Below, piece after piece: positions 1 through 7,984 of a DNA stretch of 64,000 nucleotides. How positions within the stretch are numbered: the first letter of the stretch is position 1; the number at the start of each line of letters is the position of its first letter. A model generated the notes under the pieces. It was given only the letters and a program-made list of their open reading frames with translations. It ran no database searches and was not told where the DNA came from. This DNA comes from Phenylobacterium hankyongense (GTDB lineage Bacteria > Pseudomonadota > Alphaproteobacteria > Caulobacterales > Caulobacteraceae): the NCBI RefSeq assembly GCF_003254505.1, contig NZ_QFYP01000001.1, positions 3,084,001 to 3,148,000 of the forward strand. The letters are read 5' to 3'. A program made the translations under genes and the position numbers.

Positions 1-37
1 CGACCAGCAATCCTACCAAGGCGGCGACCAACTTCAT
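1..37 (-). CDS. 5' end of an exported protein, truncated by the window edge
   Basis: Only twelve codons are visible, reading MKLVAALVGLLV on the minus strand, which looks like the start of a signal peptide. The ATG overlaps the TGA stop of the upstream curlin gene in an ATGA arrangement, so it is almost certainly translated as the last visible member of the curli operon. In many alphaproteobacteria the curlin genes are followed by csgH, an exported inhibitor of premature amyloid assembly. That identity is inferred from position only, because no mature sequence is visible. Confidence 0.6.
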   Translation of the reverse strand, partial: MKLVAALVGLLV

Positions 38-663
38 TTGGGAGCGCCCGTAACCACCTCGATCGGAGCCCCGCCTTGGGCGACGCCCCAGCTTTGCGAG
101 ACCGTCAGATGGCCGCCGTTCGATTGGCTGATGCCGAGATCCGAAAGGCCCGAGCCATCCTGCCGCCAGGCGACGCCGTTGCCCACTCCGTATTGGCTGA
201 GGGACATCGCGTTGCGATCACCATTTTGCGCCAGGTCGGCGCTGTTGCCCTGGCCGGCCTGGGTCAGGGAGATGGAATTGCCCTGGCCGTTCTGGGCCAG
301 CGTCGCGGCATTGCCCTGGCCGGCGGCGAACTGGGAGATCTCGACGCTGTTGCCCGCGCCGCCCTGGGCGACGCTGGCGGCGTTGGAGCCGAAGCCGGAC
401 TGGGACAGCGTGAGCCTCTGGCTCGTCCCGACCTGGCTGATGTCGGCCTGGCCGCCGACCTGCGCCTGTTGGACCACGGCCTGGTTGGCCCGACCCTCCT
501 GCCGGACGTGGGCCGACGCGCCGCGCGCCGCGGTCTGGTCGATCGTCGCCGATTGGGCGGCGCCGATCTGCTCGATGTAGGCGGACGAGCCGCCCGCCTG
601 GGCTGCGCCCGCGGCGCAAAGCACCACGGCTGCGGCTATCGCGATCTGAACGGGCCTGGGCAT
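34..663 (-). CDS. curlin-repeat secreted protein (CsgA/CsgB-like)
   Basis: A 209-residue exported protein with a signal peptide of about 23 residues (cleavage expected after AQA), followed by a Gly/Asn/Gln/Ser-rich body. It repeats the curlin pattern S/A-x-x-Q-x-G-x-G-N about every 20 residues, most regularly between residues 90 and 170 (SQFAAGQGN, TQAGQGN, SQYGVGN). Such repeats stack as beta-arcs in curli amyloid fibres on the cell surface. A GGAGG ribosome site precedes the ATG. It lies 70 bp downstream of a larger curlin gene and overlaps the next gene by four bases. Its size and position would suit a CsgB-like nucleator, but major and minor subunit cannot be told apart from sequence alone, so no symbol is given. 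Confidence 0.85.
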   Translation of the reverse strand: MPRPVQIAIAAAVVLCAAGAAQAGGSSAYIEQIGAAQSATIDQTAARGASAHVRQEGRANQAVVQQAQVGGQADISQVGTSQRLTLSQSGFGSNAASVAQGGAGNSVEISQFAAGQGNAATLAQNGQGNSISLTQAGQGNSADLAQNGDRNAMSLSQYGVGNGVAWRQDGSGLSDLGISQSNGGHLTVSQSWGVAQGGAPIEVVTGAPK

Positions 664-733
664 GTCGCCTCCGGTTTGAACCTTGTTGACGAGGAGAAGC
701 CGGAGACGCGCAGAACGCGTCTCCGGTCCGCTG

Positions 734-1756
734 CTACTGGCTGATCACCGCGGTGTTGGAGAAACCGCTCTGGGTCAGGTCGGCGATGTTGTTGTTGGTG
801 AGCTGATTGATCGTCCCGATGTTGTCGCAGCCCGTTTGGTTGATGGTGGCGGTGTTGCCGTAGACGTCGGCGCCGTTCAGGCCCTGGTTGATGAAGGCCG
901 AATTGCTGCCGCTCGCCTGGTAGATGTAGGCGTTGTTGTTGTGGCCGTAGGTGCTGATCGTGCCCTGCGAGCCCGCCGCGCCGGGTTGCTGCCACACCCG
1001 GGCGAAGTTGGCGTAGCCGCTTTGCAGGACATGGGCGGTTTCATTGTCGCCCAGCTGGGAGACTTCCGCCGTGTTGTCGCCGATCTGAGTGACGTCGGCG
1101 CGATCACCGTCGCCGAGTTGCTGGATCGTCGCGTAGTTGAAGTAGGCATTGGCGTCGGAGCTGCAGCAGTCGTCGGTGCTGCCCGGCGCCCGCCGAACGG
1201 AGCTGTTCTGCGAGATGCTGGCCGTGTCGTGGTTGCCGGCCTGAACGACGCCGCCAAAGTTGTAGTTGCCGTACTGGTAGATGCCCGGATCCCCGTTGAG
1301 GCCGGAAACGCCGGTCGCCGATGCGCTGGTGTCCACCCGCCCGACCACGTCGTGGTAGCCGCTCTGGGTGACCGTCGCGTAGCTGCCCTTGGCCCGGGCA
1401 TTCGCGGGACCGTCCTGATAGACGGTCGCCTGGTTGTGGCCGCCCGCGGTCTGGTCGATGACCGAGGCGCCGGAGCCGTTCTGGAAGGTGAAGGCCGCCG
1501 GGCCGCCCGATGCGCCCTGGAGGATGGTGCTCGTCGCGCCCGTGCCGCCCGCCCCGTCGCTCTGGTAGATCTTCGCGAAATCGTTGTGGGTGGTCTGGGT
1601 GATGTTGGCCGTGCCGTTGGTGGCGCCGACCTGATCGACGTAGGCCACGTCGGAGCTCGAAGACTGGTTGACCGTGGAGACGCTCCCGGAGGCCAATGCC
1701 GAACCGGCGGCCAGGAGCGCCACCGCGGATGCGGAGGCGAAAACTGACAGTTTCAT
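734..1756 (-). CDS. large curlin-repeat secreted protein (CsgA-like fibre subunit)
   Basis: A 340-residue exported protein with a signal peptide of about 22 residues (ending ALA), then many imperfect curlin units with paired Gln and Asn ladders (for example TQIGDN, SQLGDN, LQSGYAN, NQTGCDN). It is about twice the length of enterobacterial CsgA, which is near 150 residues. Residues 185 to 205 interrupt the repeats with a polar insert carrying adjacent cysteines 197 and 198, and a third cysteine lies at 310. Cysteines are unusual in curlin repeats. It sits between csgG and the smaller curlin gene in one transcriptional direction. Assignment as a curli-type amyloid subunit is secure; major-subunit status is inferred from length and order. 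Confidence 0.85.
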   Translation of the reverse strand: MKLSVFASASAVALLAAGSALASGSVSTVNQSSSSDVAYVDQVGATNGTANITQTTHNDFAKIYQSDGAGGTGATSTILQGASGGPAAFTFQNGSGASVIDQTAGGHNQATVYQDGPANARAKGSYATVTQSGYHDVVGRVDTSASATGVSGLNGDPGIYQYGNYNFGGVVQAGNHDTASISQNSSVRRAPGSTDDCCSSDANAYFNYATIQQLGDGDRADVTQIGDNTAEVSQLGDNETAHVLQSGYANFARVWQQPGAAGSQGTISTYGHNNNAYIYQASGSNSAFINQGLNGADVYGNTATINQTGCDNIGTINQLTNNNIADLTQSGFSNTAVISQ

Positions 1757-1897
1757 GATATTTTGTCCGTTGCTTGGCGTGGGCCTGGCCCTGCGATGAG
1801 CATCGGGTCCACGTCGGGTGACAGTGGGTACGCGTACTGAACGGCATCCCGCCTAGCGGAGGGACGCCGAGACGGACGCGGACGTCCGCCACTGGGA

Positions 1898-1931
1898 GCC
1901 GGCGGTCGAGGCGCCAACCTCGACCGCCGGC
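1898..1931 (-). terminator. perfect 14-bp stem hairpin just after csgG
   Basis: GCCGGCGGTCGAGG pairs perfectly with CCTCGACCGCCGGC across a six-base loop, starting four bases beyond the csgG stop codon. There is no U-tract on the minus strand, so it is not a standard intrinsic terminator. It may act as an mRNA 3'-end stabiliser, partial terminator or attenuator that separates secretion genes from fibre-subunit genes. Confidence 0.5.
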
Positions 1932-1934
1932 CTT

Positions 1935-2957
1935 CTAGCCGGGCGCGCGCGGGACCGGTGGGACCCCGTTTGCGGACGACGAGAAGCTGGTTGGCGAACC
2001 GGGCAGGGGCGACTTCGGCCCCGGCTCGGCCTTGGACATTTTGCGGGCGGCCTTGTTCCCGGCGGCCTTGCCTTTGCCGTCGGTGGCGGCCTGGACCTCT
2101 TTGGCGCTGTAGACGCCGTCCCGCTCCTGGCGATAGCGCCAGAGGTAGGGCCAGCCCGCCTGCTGGTCGGCGAAGCTCCAGAGCTTCTGGTCCACGCCCT
2201 CGAGCACCAGGGCGTAGACGGCCTTGTCGATCGCCTGCTGGAGGGCGAGTTGATTGGGCTCGTTGGTGGTGAACCCGGCCTCGGCCTCCAGGAGCTTCTT
2301 GAAGTCGACGTAGCGGAAGGCGTTCGCGCCGATCTGGAACGAAGCGATCGTCTTGGACGCCGTGACGGTCGACAGCACCTCGCCGGTCTTCACCGACACG
2401 GCGCGCAGGTACACGGTGACGGTGTCCTGCCGGTACTGGGTGTTGGCGCTGATCCCCAGGAAGCCTGCGCCGGCGCCGCCCGTGAGCGTGTTGGTGTCGT
2501 AGCCGATCACGCCGCCCTCGAGCAGCACGCCCGCGAACAGCAGGGCCGGCAGCGCCCGGGGATTGGCCCCTGTCTCGCCGAGGTAGCGCTCGCGCATCTC
2601 GGTGATGATCTGGCGTTCCTGCAGGAGGTTCTTCAACTGCTCCCGCTCGATGACCGTGAACCAGCCGCGCCCGCCGGCGTCCTGCAGCGACTTCACCAGC
2701 ATGGATCCGGCGCCCTGGGTCACGGCGCGGGAAAAGGTCTGGTTGGTGTCGGTGGGCTTGAACTGGCCGGTCTGGTCGGTGAACCCGTAGACGGCGACCG
2801 CCACCGGCGCGGCGGGCGGCGGCAGGGCGGCCAGTTCCCGCTGCACGCCGGTCTTTTGCGGCAGCTGGGGAAGCTTGGACGTCTGCAGCCCGCCGGTCGA
2901 GACGCACGAGCACAGGCCCAGCGCCGAGGCCGCGATGAGAATGGTTTTGAGCGCCAT
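1935..2957 (-). CDS. csgG: CsgG, outer-membrane curli secretion channel lipoprotein
   Basis: CsgG forms the nonameric outer-membrane pore that exports curli subunits. The chosen ATG at 2957 overlaps the csgF stop codon as TGATG and has a GGGAG ribosome site; a GTG one codon upstream is possible. The N-terminus is a lipoprotein signal with lipobox LCSC at about residues 15 to 18, so the mature protein is lipid-anchored. The core shows family features such as VAVYGFTDQTGQFK, FTVIEREQLKNLLQER and the transmembrane-hairpin region around GGVIGYDTNT. At 340 residues it exceeds the E. coli protein (277). The extra length is a C-terminal low-complexity Lys/Ala/Pro/Ser tail of about 70 residues with no known role. 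Confidence 0.93.
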   Translation of the reverse strand: MALKTILIAASALGLCSCVSTGGLQTSKLPQLPQKTGVQRELAALPPPAAPVAVAVYGFTDQTGQFKPTDTNQTFSRAVTQGAGSMLVKSLQDAGGRGWFTVIEREQLKNLLQERQIITEMRERYLGETGANPRALPALLFAGVLLEGGVIGYDTNTLTGGAGAGFLGISANTQYRQDTVTVYLRAVSVKTGEVLSTVTASKTIASFQIGANAFRYVDFKKLLEAEAGFTTNEPNQLALQQAIDKAVYALVLEGVDQKLWSFADQQAGWPYLWRYRQERDGVYSAKEVQAATDGKGKAAGNKAARKMSKAEPGPKSPLPGSPTSFSSSANGVPPVPRAPG

Positions 2958-3391
2958 CACCCAGCTCCCTGCAAGGTGGGAACGGTGACGGTGGTGACCT
3001 CACCGGTTCCCGCGTCGGTGATCGTCAGCAGCACGTTCTGCAGCGTGCGCGTGAACTCGATCGTCTGGGTCCCGAAGGTGACGACGCCGTGCTGCTGCGG
3101 ATTGGCGCCGAAGATCGCATCCGAGACCTGCTGCGCCAGGCGCGACAGCAGGATCGACTGGAGCTGCTGGGCGAAGATCTGACCCTGGGTCGGAGGCGGC
3201 GCAGTCGTCGTCGCCGTCGTCGGATCCTTGTAGTTGTTCTGGGCTCCGGCCACGCCGAGAAGGTGAGCCGAGTTGAACGGGTTTCCGCCGAAGGTCGGAT
3301 TGATCGGTGTGTAGACGAACTGTTGCGCCGCCGCTGACGACGCCAGACCGCCAAGAACACACGCTATGGGAATTGCTAGTCTCGTGCGCAT
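2957..3391 (-). CDS. csgF: CsgF, curli assembly factor
   Basis: A 144-residue exported protein with a signal peptide of about 22 residues (cleavage near AAA/QQ), followed by the CsgF hallmark FVYTPINPTFGG and the NPFN motif close to the mature N-terminus. In E. coli this segment inserts into the CsgG pore. Its role is to couple secretion to surface nucleation of curlin. It is the first gene of the visible operon and overlaps csgG by one base. CsgE, the periplasmic cap that often accompanies CsgF, is not in the visible part of the operon. Confidence 0.92.
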   Translation of the reverse strand: MRTRLAIPIACVLGGLASSAAAQQFVYTPINPTFGGNPFNSAHLLGVAGAQNNYKDPTTATTTAPPPTQGQIFAQQLQSILLSRLAQQVSDAIFGANPQQHGVVTFGTQTIEFTRTLQNVLLTITDAGTGEVTTVTVPTLQGAG

Positions 3392-3464
3392 TGAGTGGAT
3401 CTCCAGTTGTCCTGGGTCATCGTCACATCAGGTGGCCGAAAGTTAGCGCAGTGGCTGATGCGGC

Positions 3465-3493
3465 CGAATAACCAAGGTTGGCTATTTTTTCAA
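3465..3493 (-). promoter_or_regulatory. AT-rich candidate promoter of the curli operon
   Basis: The 222-bp gap between the LuxR-type regulator and csgF contains an unusually AT-rich patch for this genome. On the minus strand TTGAAA is followed after 17 bases by TATTCG, about 75 bases upstream of the csgF start. The -10 match is weak, so this marks the likely control region and not a mapped promoter. It is also a plausible target for the adjacent regulator. Confidence 0.3.
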
Positions 3494-3613
3494 AAAGCAA
3501 TCAAACCGAAAGACGTATGCGAAGCGACGCGGCGCGAGTTACGATAGAATAGCGCGCATGCAGATGGGATATGGTTGCAACGGTGGAAGTGTATGTTCGC
3601 TTAGATGAAGACG

Positions 3614-4225
3614 TTACGCCGCGAGAACGTAGGGCAATACGCGGGCGAACAGTTGTTCCTTGGTCGTAACCTCGAGCTTTTCGTGCAGGTGCCTCACATG
3701 GGTGCGGACCGTGAGCGCGGACCGGTTGAGGCGCGTGGCGATTTCGTGAACGCTCAGGCCGCCCACCATCAGCAGCAGGGTCTGCTGCTCGGCGTGGGTG
3801 ACGCCAAACGAGGTCTGCAGGTCCGCCAGTTCAATGCCGGCGGCGCGACGGCTCAGGTCGCGGATCGACAGGGCCAGGTGACCCTCGGTCGTCAGGCGCT
3901 GCGCATAGACCAATAGCGGCGGCAGGCCCAACGGGCGGCGGGCCGCGGTCCTCAGATGCGACTGGAGCGCGGCGCGGTGCGCCTCGGGCACGGCGAGCAG
4001 ATCGCCCTCCAGCCGCCAGCCGGCGACCTTCCGCTCCAGCAGCGCGTCGGCCGCGTCATTGGAACGGACGACTTTCATGTCCGGCCCCACGATGAGCCGG
4101 GGCGTCGGATCGCTGCTCAGCCAAAGCTCTCCCCAGTCGATGTCTGGGGGACCGGACGGCAGGCCCGACGCTGTCGCAGGCGCCGGGGCTTCGGGCGCAA
4201 CGGGCGCGGCTGAATACGAGATCAT
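3614..4225 (-). CDS. LuxR-type transcriptional regulator, probable curli regulator
   Basis: A 203-residue protein with an Ala/Pro-rich start, a PAS-like middle part (residues about 40 to 130, with WLSSDPTPRLIVGPDMKVV resembling a PAS beta-strand pair), and a C-terminal LuxR helix-turn-helix around residues 140 to 195 containing GLSVHEIATRLNRSALTVRTH. No receiver domain with a phospho-acceptor Asp is present, so it is not a typical response regulator. It is encoded just upstream of csgF on the same strand and may be the functional counterpart of CsgD, which also ends in a LuxR-type HTH. That role is inferred from position. Confidence 0.8.
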   Translation of the reverse strand: MISYSAAPVAPEAPAPATASGLPSGPPDIDWGELWLSSDPTPRLIVGPDMKVVRSNDAADALLERKVAGWRLEGDLLAVPEAHRAALQSHLRTAARRPLGLPPLLVYAQRLTTEGHLALSIRDLSRRAAGIELADLQTSFGVTHAEQQTLLLMVGGLSVHEIATRLNRSALTVRTHVRHLHEKLEVTTKEQLFARVLPYVLAA

Positions 4226-4380
4226 TTGTGTTAAGCTCCACCGGACTAGTCACGATGGCGCATGCAATCAGGCCTTTGAGATTTTCGTTCCCAACGGGCG
4301 TGCAATAAGCGCGGCCGTAAAGCGTCGGTGGGCGACGCGTAAAGGCGCGGTCACCATCTTGTGCGTCGGATGCCCCGCGC

Positions 4381-5355
4381 TCAGTTGAACCGCGGCTTCC
4401 TCAACAGCGCGGCTCGGTCGGCCGAGCGGATCTCCACGTCGAACGCGTCGGCATCGCGCTGGACGCGCAGCCGAATGGTCGCGCCGGCGGGACCTTGCGC
4501 CCACAGCCGGGTGTAGAAGTCCGCGAGGTCCGACACCGCGACGCCGCCCACGGCCAGGATGAGGTCGCCGGCCCGAAGCTCCGCACGGGCCGCGGGGCCT
4601 TTCGGACTCACGCCGACGACGACCACGTGGCGGCCGAAATCCTGCGCCAGCACTCCGAGCCACGGGCGGGGCGGATGGGCAGGCTTGCCGCGCGCCAGGT
4701 CGTCCAGGATCGGCGGCAGCAACTCCGTCGGCACGAACATGTTCAGCGGCGTCACCCCGCCCGGCGATTGCCGTTGCAGGCTCAGGGACCCGACGCCCAT
4801 CAACTCGCCCGTCGCGCCGATCAGGGCCGCGCCGCTCCAGTGCGGATGAGCCGGCTCGGTCATGATCGCGTCGTTCAGGAGATACTCCCAATAGCCCGCG
4901 AAGGGCATGCGCGCGAGGACATGGCCGGCCGCGGCGTGCGTCCGCCCGCCGGCGCCGGCGATGACCACGGGACTTTCGGCCTTGAGGCTGCGGGAGGCGC
5001 CCAGCGGCAGCGCCGGGACGCCCAGCGGCTCGAGCGCCTGGACCAGGCCCAGGCCGGTCACCGAATCGGCGCCCAGGACATGCGCCGCGACGCGCCGGCC
5101 GTCGTTCAGGGTGAGCACCACCTCCTCGGCTTCGGTGATCAGGTACCCGATGGTCAGCACGAGGCCGTTCGGGCCGATGACGGCGCCGTTGCCGAGGCGC
5201 TCGGCGCCCAGGGTCGCCGCGGTGAACGCATCGGCGGGAATCCGCGCCTCGAGGGCGACGACCGCGGAGAGGGCGCGGTCCAGGTCGAACGAATAGCCCT
5301 TCGCGACAGGGCGCATCCGGGCCTCGACTTCATAGCCCTCGAATGGTGACGCCAC
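4381..5355 (-). CDS. HtrA/S1C-like PDZ protein with degenerate protease triad
   Basis: A 324-residue protein with a trypsin-like half (residues about 25 to 215) and one PDZ domain (about 229 to 312). The GTG start at 5355 is chosen because GGAGGAG lies six bases upstream; longer in-frame starts lack a good site. The fold signature GAVIGPNGLVLT is present, but the motif that should contain the catalytic His reads IGYLI. The region that should contain the catalytic Asp reads VTGLGLV. The serine loop (HWSGAAL, Ser174) is retained. It should therefore be proteolytically inactive. No signal peptide is visible, unlike periplasmic HtrA/DegP. A scaffold or chaperone role is possible. It sits just outside the putative island boundary. 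Confidence 0.75.
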   Translation of the reverse strand: MASPFEGYEVEARMRPVAKGYSFDLDRALSAVVALEARIPADAFTAATLGAERLGNGAVIGPNGLVLTIGYLITEAEEVVLTLNDGRRVAAHVLGADSVTGLGLVQALEPLGVPALPLGASRSLKAESPVVIAGAGGRTHAAAGHVLARMPFAGYWEYLLNDAIMTEPAHPHWSGAALIGATGELMGVGSLSLQRQSPGGVTPLNMFVPTELLPPILDDLARGKPAHPPRPWLGVLAQDFGRHVVVVGVSPKGPAARAELRAGDLILAVGGVAVSDLADFYTRLWAQGPAGATIRLRVQRDADAFDVEIRSADRAALLRKPRFN

Positions 5356-5462
5356 GCCGGTCTCCTCCGCAGATCTATGAATCTGGGGCCGCCTGGAGAT
5401 GGCGCAAGGGGTGGGCCGGGCGTTCGGCTCCGCCCGGGTCGGTACCAAGTTCGTGAAGAAGG

Positions 5463-5509
5463 AATGGTGGATGCGACAGGGATTGAACCTGTGACCCCCT
5501 CGGTGTGAA
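5463..5509 (-). repeat. distal copy of the 47-bp tRNA-Val 3' repeat (putative attachment site)
   Basis: Identical over 47 bp to 18503..18549. It covers the 3' 45 nt of the tRNA, including anticodon loop, variable region, T arm, acceptor 3' strand and CCA, plus two bases beyond CCA. The D arm and 5' acceptor strand are missing, so it cannot encode a tRNA. Confidence 0.85.
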
Positions 5510-5718
5510 TTCGCACAACGACGTTTTCGCCCGGCTTCACCGCGTAGCGCGCATCAGCCCATGCGGCCGCCGTTGCGAGGCATGGCGGCGACCGCCACCC
5601 GACGGCTGCCGCCCTGGCAGCTCGACGAGGTGTCACCGCCGCCGAGGCCTATTGTTCGCCGGCCGCGACGTCCATCGTCCAACCGAGGTGATGGCGCCAG
5701 TTGCATTGCCAGTGACGA

Positions 5719-5841
5719 TCACGTTGACGCCTTCCGCGCGACCTCGGCCGCCGAAAGGCCATCCTCAAAGTCGAGACTGAGGGCGGCGAACACCTCGTTG
5801 GGTCCGAAGGGCATGGCCTTGGCCTGATTGAGCCAGACGAC
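5719..5841 (-). pseudogene. remnant resembling the C-terminus of a cation diffusion facilitator transporter
   Basis: About 40 codons on the minus strand read VVWLNQAKAMPFGPNEVF followed by ALSLDFEDGLSAAEV. This matches the usual pattern in the cytoplasmic C-terminal domain of CDF-family metal exporters (…MHFGP-E-L…LDF-DGL-A-EV…). The frame then stops prematurely, before the expected helix and final strand, and the sequence upstream is unrelated low-complexity coding. It is best read as a decayed gene fragment at the left end of the island. The assignment is from pattern memory only. Confidence 0.4.
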
Positions 5842-6067
5842 GCCGGCCGGCGCGGGCGATGCGGTTGAACCCGACGCAGGTTTCATGGCTGGCGGCCTCG
5901 CCCGTGCGCGCAGGCTCTGGCTCGCCGACGCCATCGCCGGGAGAACCGCCTTGGTTGGGCCGGCAAGGCTTGAACCGGCCGGCGATAGTGCTTCCCCGCG
6001 CCCTCCTGTCCGCTAAGAGTAGCGGCTTCTGCCCGCCATCCGGATGGGCGCGGCACGCGGGACATTC

Positions 6068-7984
6068 ATGGCGCTGGTCAAGACGGACAAGATCACCAGC
6101 GGGGACGCGCCCGCAGCGCGAGTTCCTGCGCGCGCCCCGACGGCGCCCAAGCCGGTTGCGAGCCGCGGAAGCGCTGCGCCCCAGGAGAAGCTCTCGGAGC
6201 GGATCGCGGCCGCCACGGAGGAGCTCGCCGCGGGCCTCACGGAAGCCGCCGCCGCTGCCGAGGAGCTGCGACGCGCGATGGAGCAGATCGCCAGCGGCGC
6301 GGAGGAAGCCGCCGGCGGCGCCCAGGAGCAGCTCGCGGCGATCAGCGGCGTGCTGGCAAGCCTGGCTGCGGCGCGAGATCAGGCCGAGGTCTCCCGCACG
6401 CGCACGGAGAGTCTCCAGCTTGTGCTGGCGGAGACCGCCGGTCAGCTCACGGCGTCGGTGCGCGGGATCGAACGGAACGCCCAGCGGCAGGAAGCCTCGG
6501 TCGCGCAGATCGGGGAGCTGGAGCGGCGCGCCGAGGAAATCGGCGAGATCACCCGGACCGTGGCGCGTATCGCCGACCAGACGAACCTTCTCGCGCTCAA
6601 TGCCGCTATCGAGGCGGCGCGCGCCGGGGACAACGGTCGAGGGTTCGCGGTGGTCGCCGAGGAGGTGCGGGCGCTGGCCGAGACCTCGGAGAAGAGCGCC
6701 AGCCAGGTCCAGGCGCTGGCGGAAACCATCCAGGGCGACGTGCGTGGCGTCGCTGAGCGCATCAAGGCGTCGGCTGCAACCGCGGCGGAGCAGGTGCAGG
6801 CCGGCGACACGGTCGTGACGGCGCTCGGCGCGATGCGCGAAGACATGGGGCGCCTGGCCGGAGCCAGCCAGGACACCCTGACCTCCGCCCTCGAGGCGGC
6901 GCGGGCCGCGGCGGAGGCGCAGCGGGGCGCCGAACAGGTCGCCAGCGCGGCCGAGGAACAGGCGGCCGGCGCCAACGAAGCGCAGGCGGCGATCCAGCAG
7001 CAGGCGGCATCCCTGGATCAGGGCCAGGCCGCCGCGCAGTCGCTCTCCGTCCTGGCCGAGGACCTTCGGTCTGGCCGTTCGGACGCGGCGGCGGCCGAGC
7101 AGATCGCCTCGGCCGCGGAGGAGCTGTCGGCGGCGATCCAGGAATTGTCCGGCGCGTCGACGCAGATCATGGCGGCCGTTGAGGAGATTGGCGCAAGCGC
7201 CACAGAGCAGGCCACCGCGACCCAGCAGGCGGCCGCGGCCCTCGTCCAAATCGAAAAGAGCGCCCAACTGGCCCAGGCCAACGCTTCTACGGCCAGCGCG
7301 CGCGTGGCGGCCGCGGACGCCGGTCTGCAGCAGAGCCGGCAGGCGATCGAAGGCCTGGTAAGCGGCGTGGAGGCGGCCCTCGCCGAAACCCGAGGAAGCC
7401 TCGCCACCATCACCCGGTTGGAGACCGTCGGCCGCAAGATCCAGGGAATTGTCGACGAGATCACCTTGGTGGCGGTGCAGACCAGCATGCTCGCCGTCAG
7501 CGGCTCGGTGGAGGCCGCAAGGGCGGGTTCGGCCGGACGCGGCTTCGCGGTCGTTTCCAGCGACGTGCGCACCCTGGCGCGGGAAGCGTCGGAAAGCGTC
7601 GGCCGCATCAAGGAGACCGTCACCGGCATCCTCGACCAGATCGGCGCCCTGCGCCGTGACCTCGAACAGATGATTGGCGCGGCGGAGCTCGAGATGGAGG
7701 CCAACCTGGCGATCGGCGTAGCGCTGGCCCGCCTCGAAGAGGACCTGACTCTCCTGAAGGCCGCCAACGGTTCGATCTCACAAGGCGCTGACGGCATTCT
7801 CAACGCCGCGACCCAGACGGCTGCCGGCGCCCGCCAGGTCGCCGCCGCGGCGGAACAGGCTGGGGCCGCGTCCCGCCAGGCCGCCACCGCCGCGACGCAG
7901 CAGTCCCAGGGTGCGGAGGACCTGGCTGCGGCGATCGAAGAGATCGCCTCCCTGGCGGAGGAACTGAAGGCGCAGCATGGCTGA
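6068..7984 (+). CDS. soluble methyl-accepting chemotaxis protein with two signalling domains
   Basis: A 638-residue, Ala/Glu/Gln-rich coiled-coil receptor with no transmembrane segment and no recognisable ligand domain. The first hairpin tip, around residues 160 to 205, is canonical ([20 protein letters not shown], then [12 protein letters not shown]). A second, divergent tip lies around residues 455 to 500 ([17 protein letters not shown], then [12 protein letters not shown]). The general architecture resembles DosM of Vibrio cholerae, a double-signalling-domain soluble receptor of cytoplasmic arrays. No C-terminal CheR/CheB-tethering pentapeptide is evident. The ATG at 6068 is preferred (MALVKTDKI start); an in-frame ATG at 6044 would add eight residues. 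It is the first gene of the chemosensory cluster and overlaps the cheW-like gene by eight bases. Confidence 0.88.
   Translation: MALVKTDKITSGDAPAARVPARAPTAPKPVASRGSAAPQEKLSERIAAATEELAAGLTEAAAAAEELRRAMEQIASGAEEAAGGAQEQLAAISGVLASLAAARDQAEVSRTRTESLQLVLAETAGQLTASVRGIERNAQRQEASVAQIGELERRAEEIGEITRTVARIADQTNLLALNAAIEAARAGDNGRGFAVVAEEVRALAETSEKSASQVQALAETIQGDVRGVAERIKASAATAAEQVQAGDTVVTALGAMREDMGRLAGASQDTLTSALEAARAAAEAQRGAEQVASAAEEQAAGANEAQAAIQQQAASLDQGQAAAQSLSVLAEDLRSGRSDAAAAEQIASAAEELSAAIQELSGASTQIMAAVEEIGASATEQATATQQAAAALVQIEKSAQLAQANASTASARVAAADAGLQQSRQAIEGLVSGVEAALAETRGSLATITRLETVGRKIQGIVDEITLVAVQTSMLAVSGSVEAARAGSAGRGFAVVSSDVRTLAREASESVGRIKETVTGILDQIGALRRDLEQMIGAAELEMEANLAIGVALARLEEDLTLLKAANGSISQGADGILNAATQTAAGARQVAAAAEQAGAASRQAATAATQQSQGAEDLAAAIEEIASLAEELKAQHG

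Larger units (their letters stand above)
5356..6067. other. 712-bp gap without an intact gene: island end and decayed DNA
   Basis: This stretch holds the left copy of the 47-bp tRNA-derived repeat, a short remnant resembling a cation-efflux transporter C-terminus on the minus strand, and the upstream region of the receptor gene. Short open frames exist on both strands but have no recognisable family beyond the remnant. Confidence 0.6.

Noticed and set aside
90-600. Regular short repeats, considered as a CRISPR array
   Set aside because: The repeats are imperfect, contiguous and in frame with a curlin protein. There are no spacers and no cas genes.
76-1747. Long open frames on the plus strand across the curlin genes
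   Set aside because: They are antisense shadows created by the repetitive GC-rich curlin codons. The minus-strand products have signal peptides and curlin repeats; the plus-strand ones match nothing and lack ribosome sites.
5505-5780. Small plus-strand frames in the gap left of the receptor gene
   Set aside because: They have no family resemblance and no ribosome site, and they overlap the attachment-site repeat and the transporter remnant.
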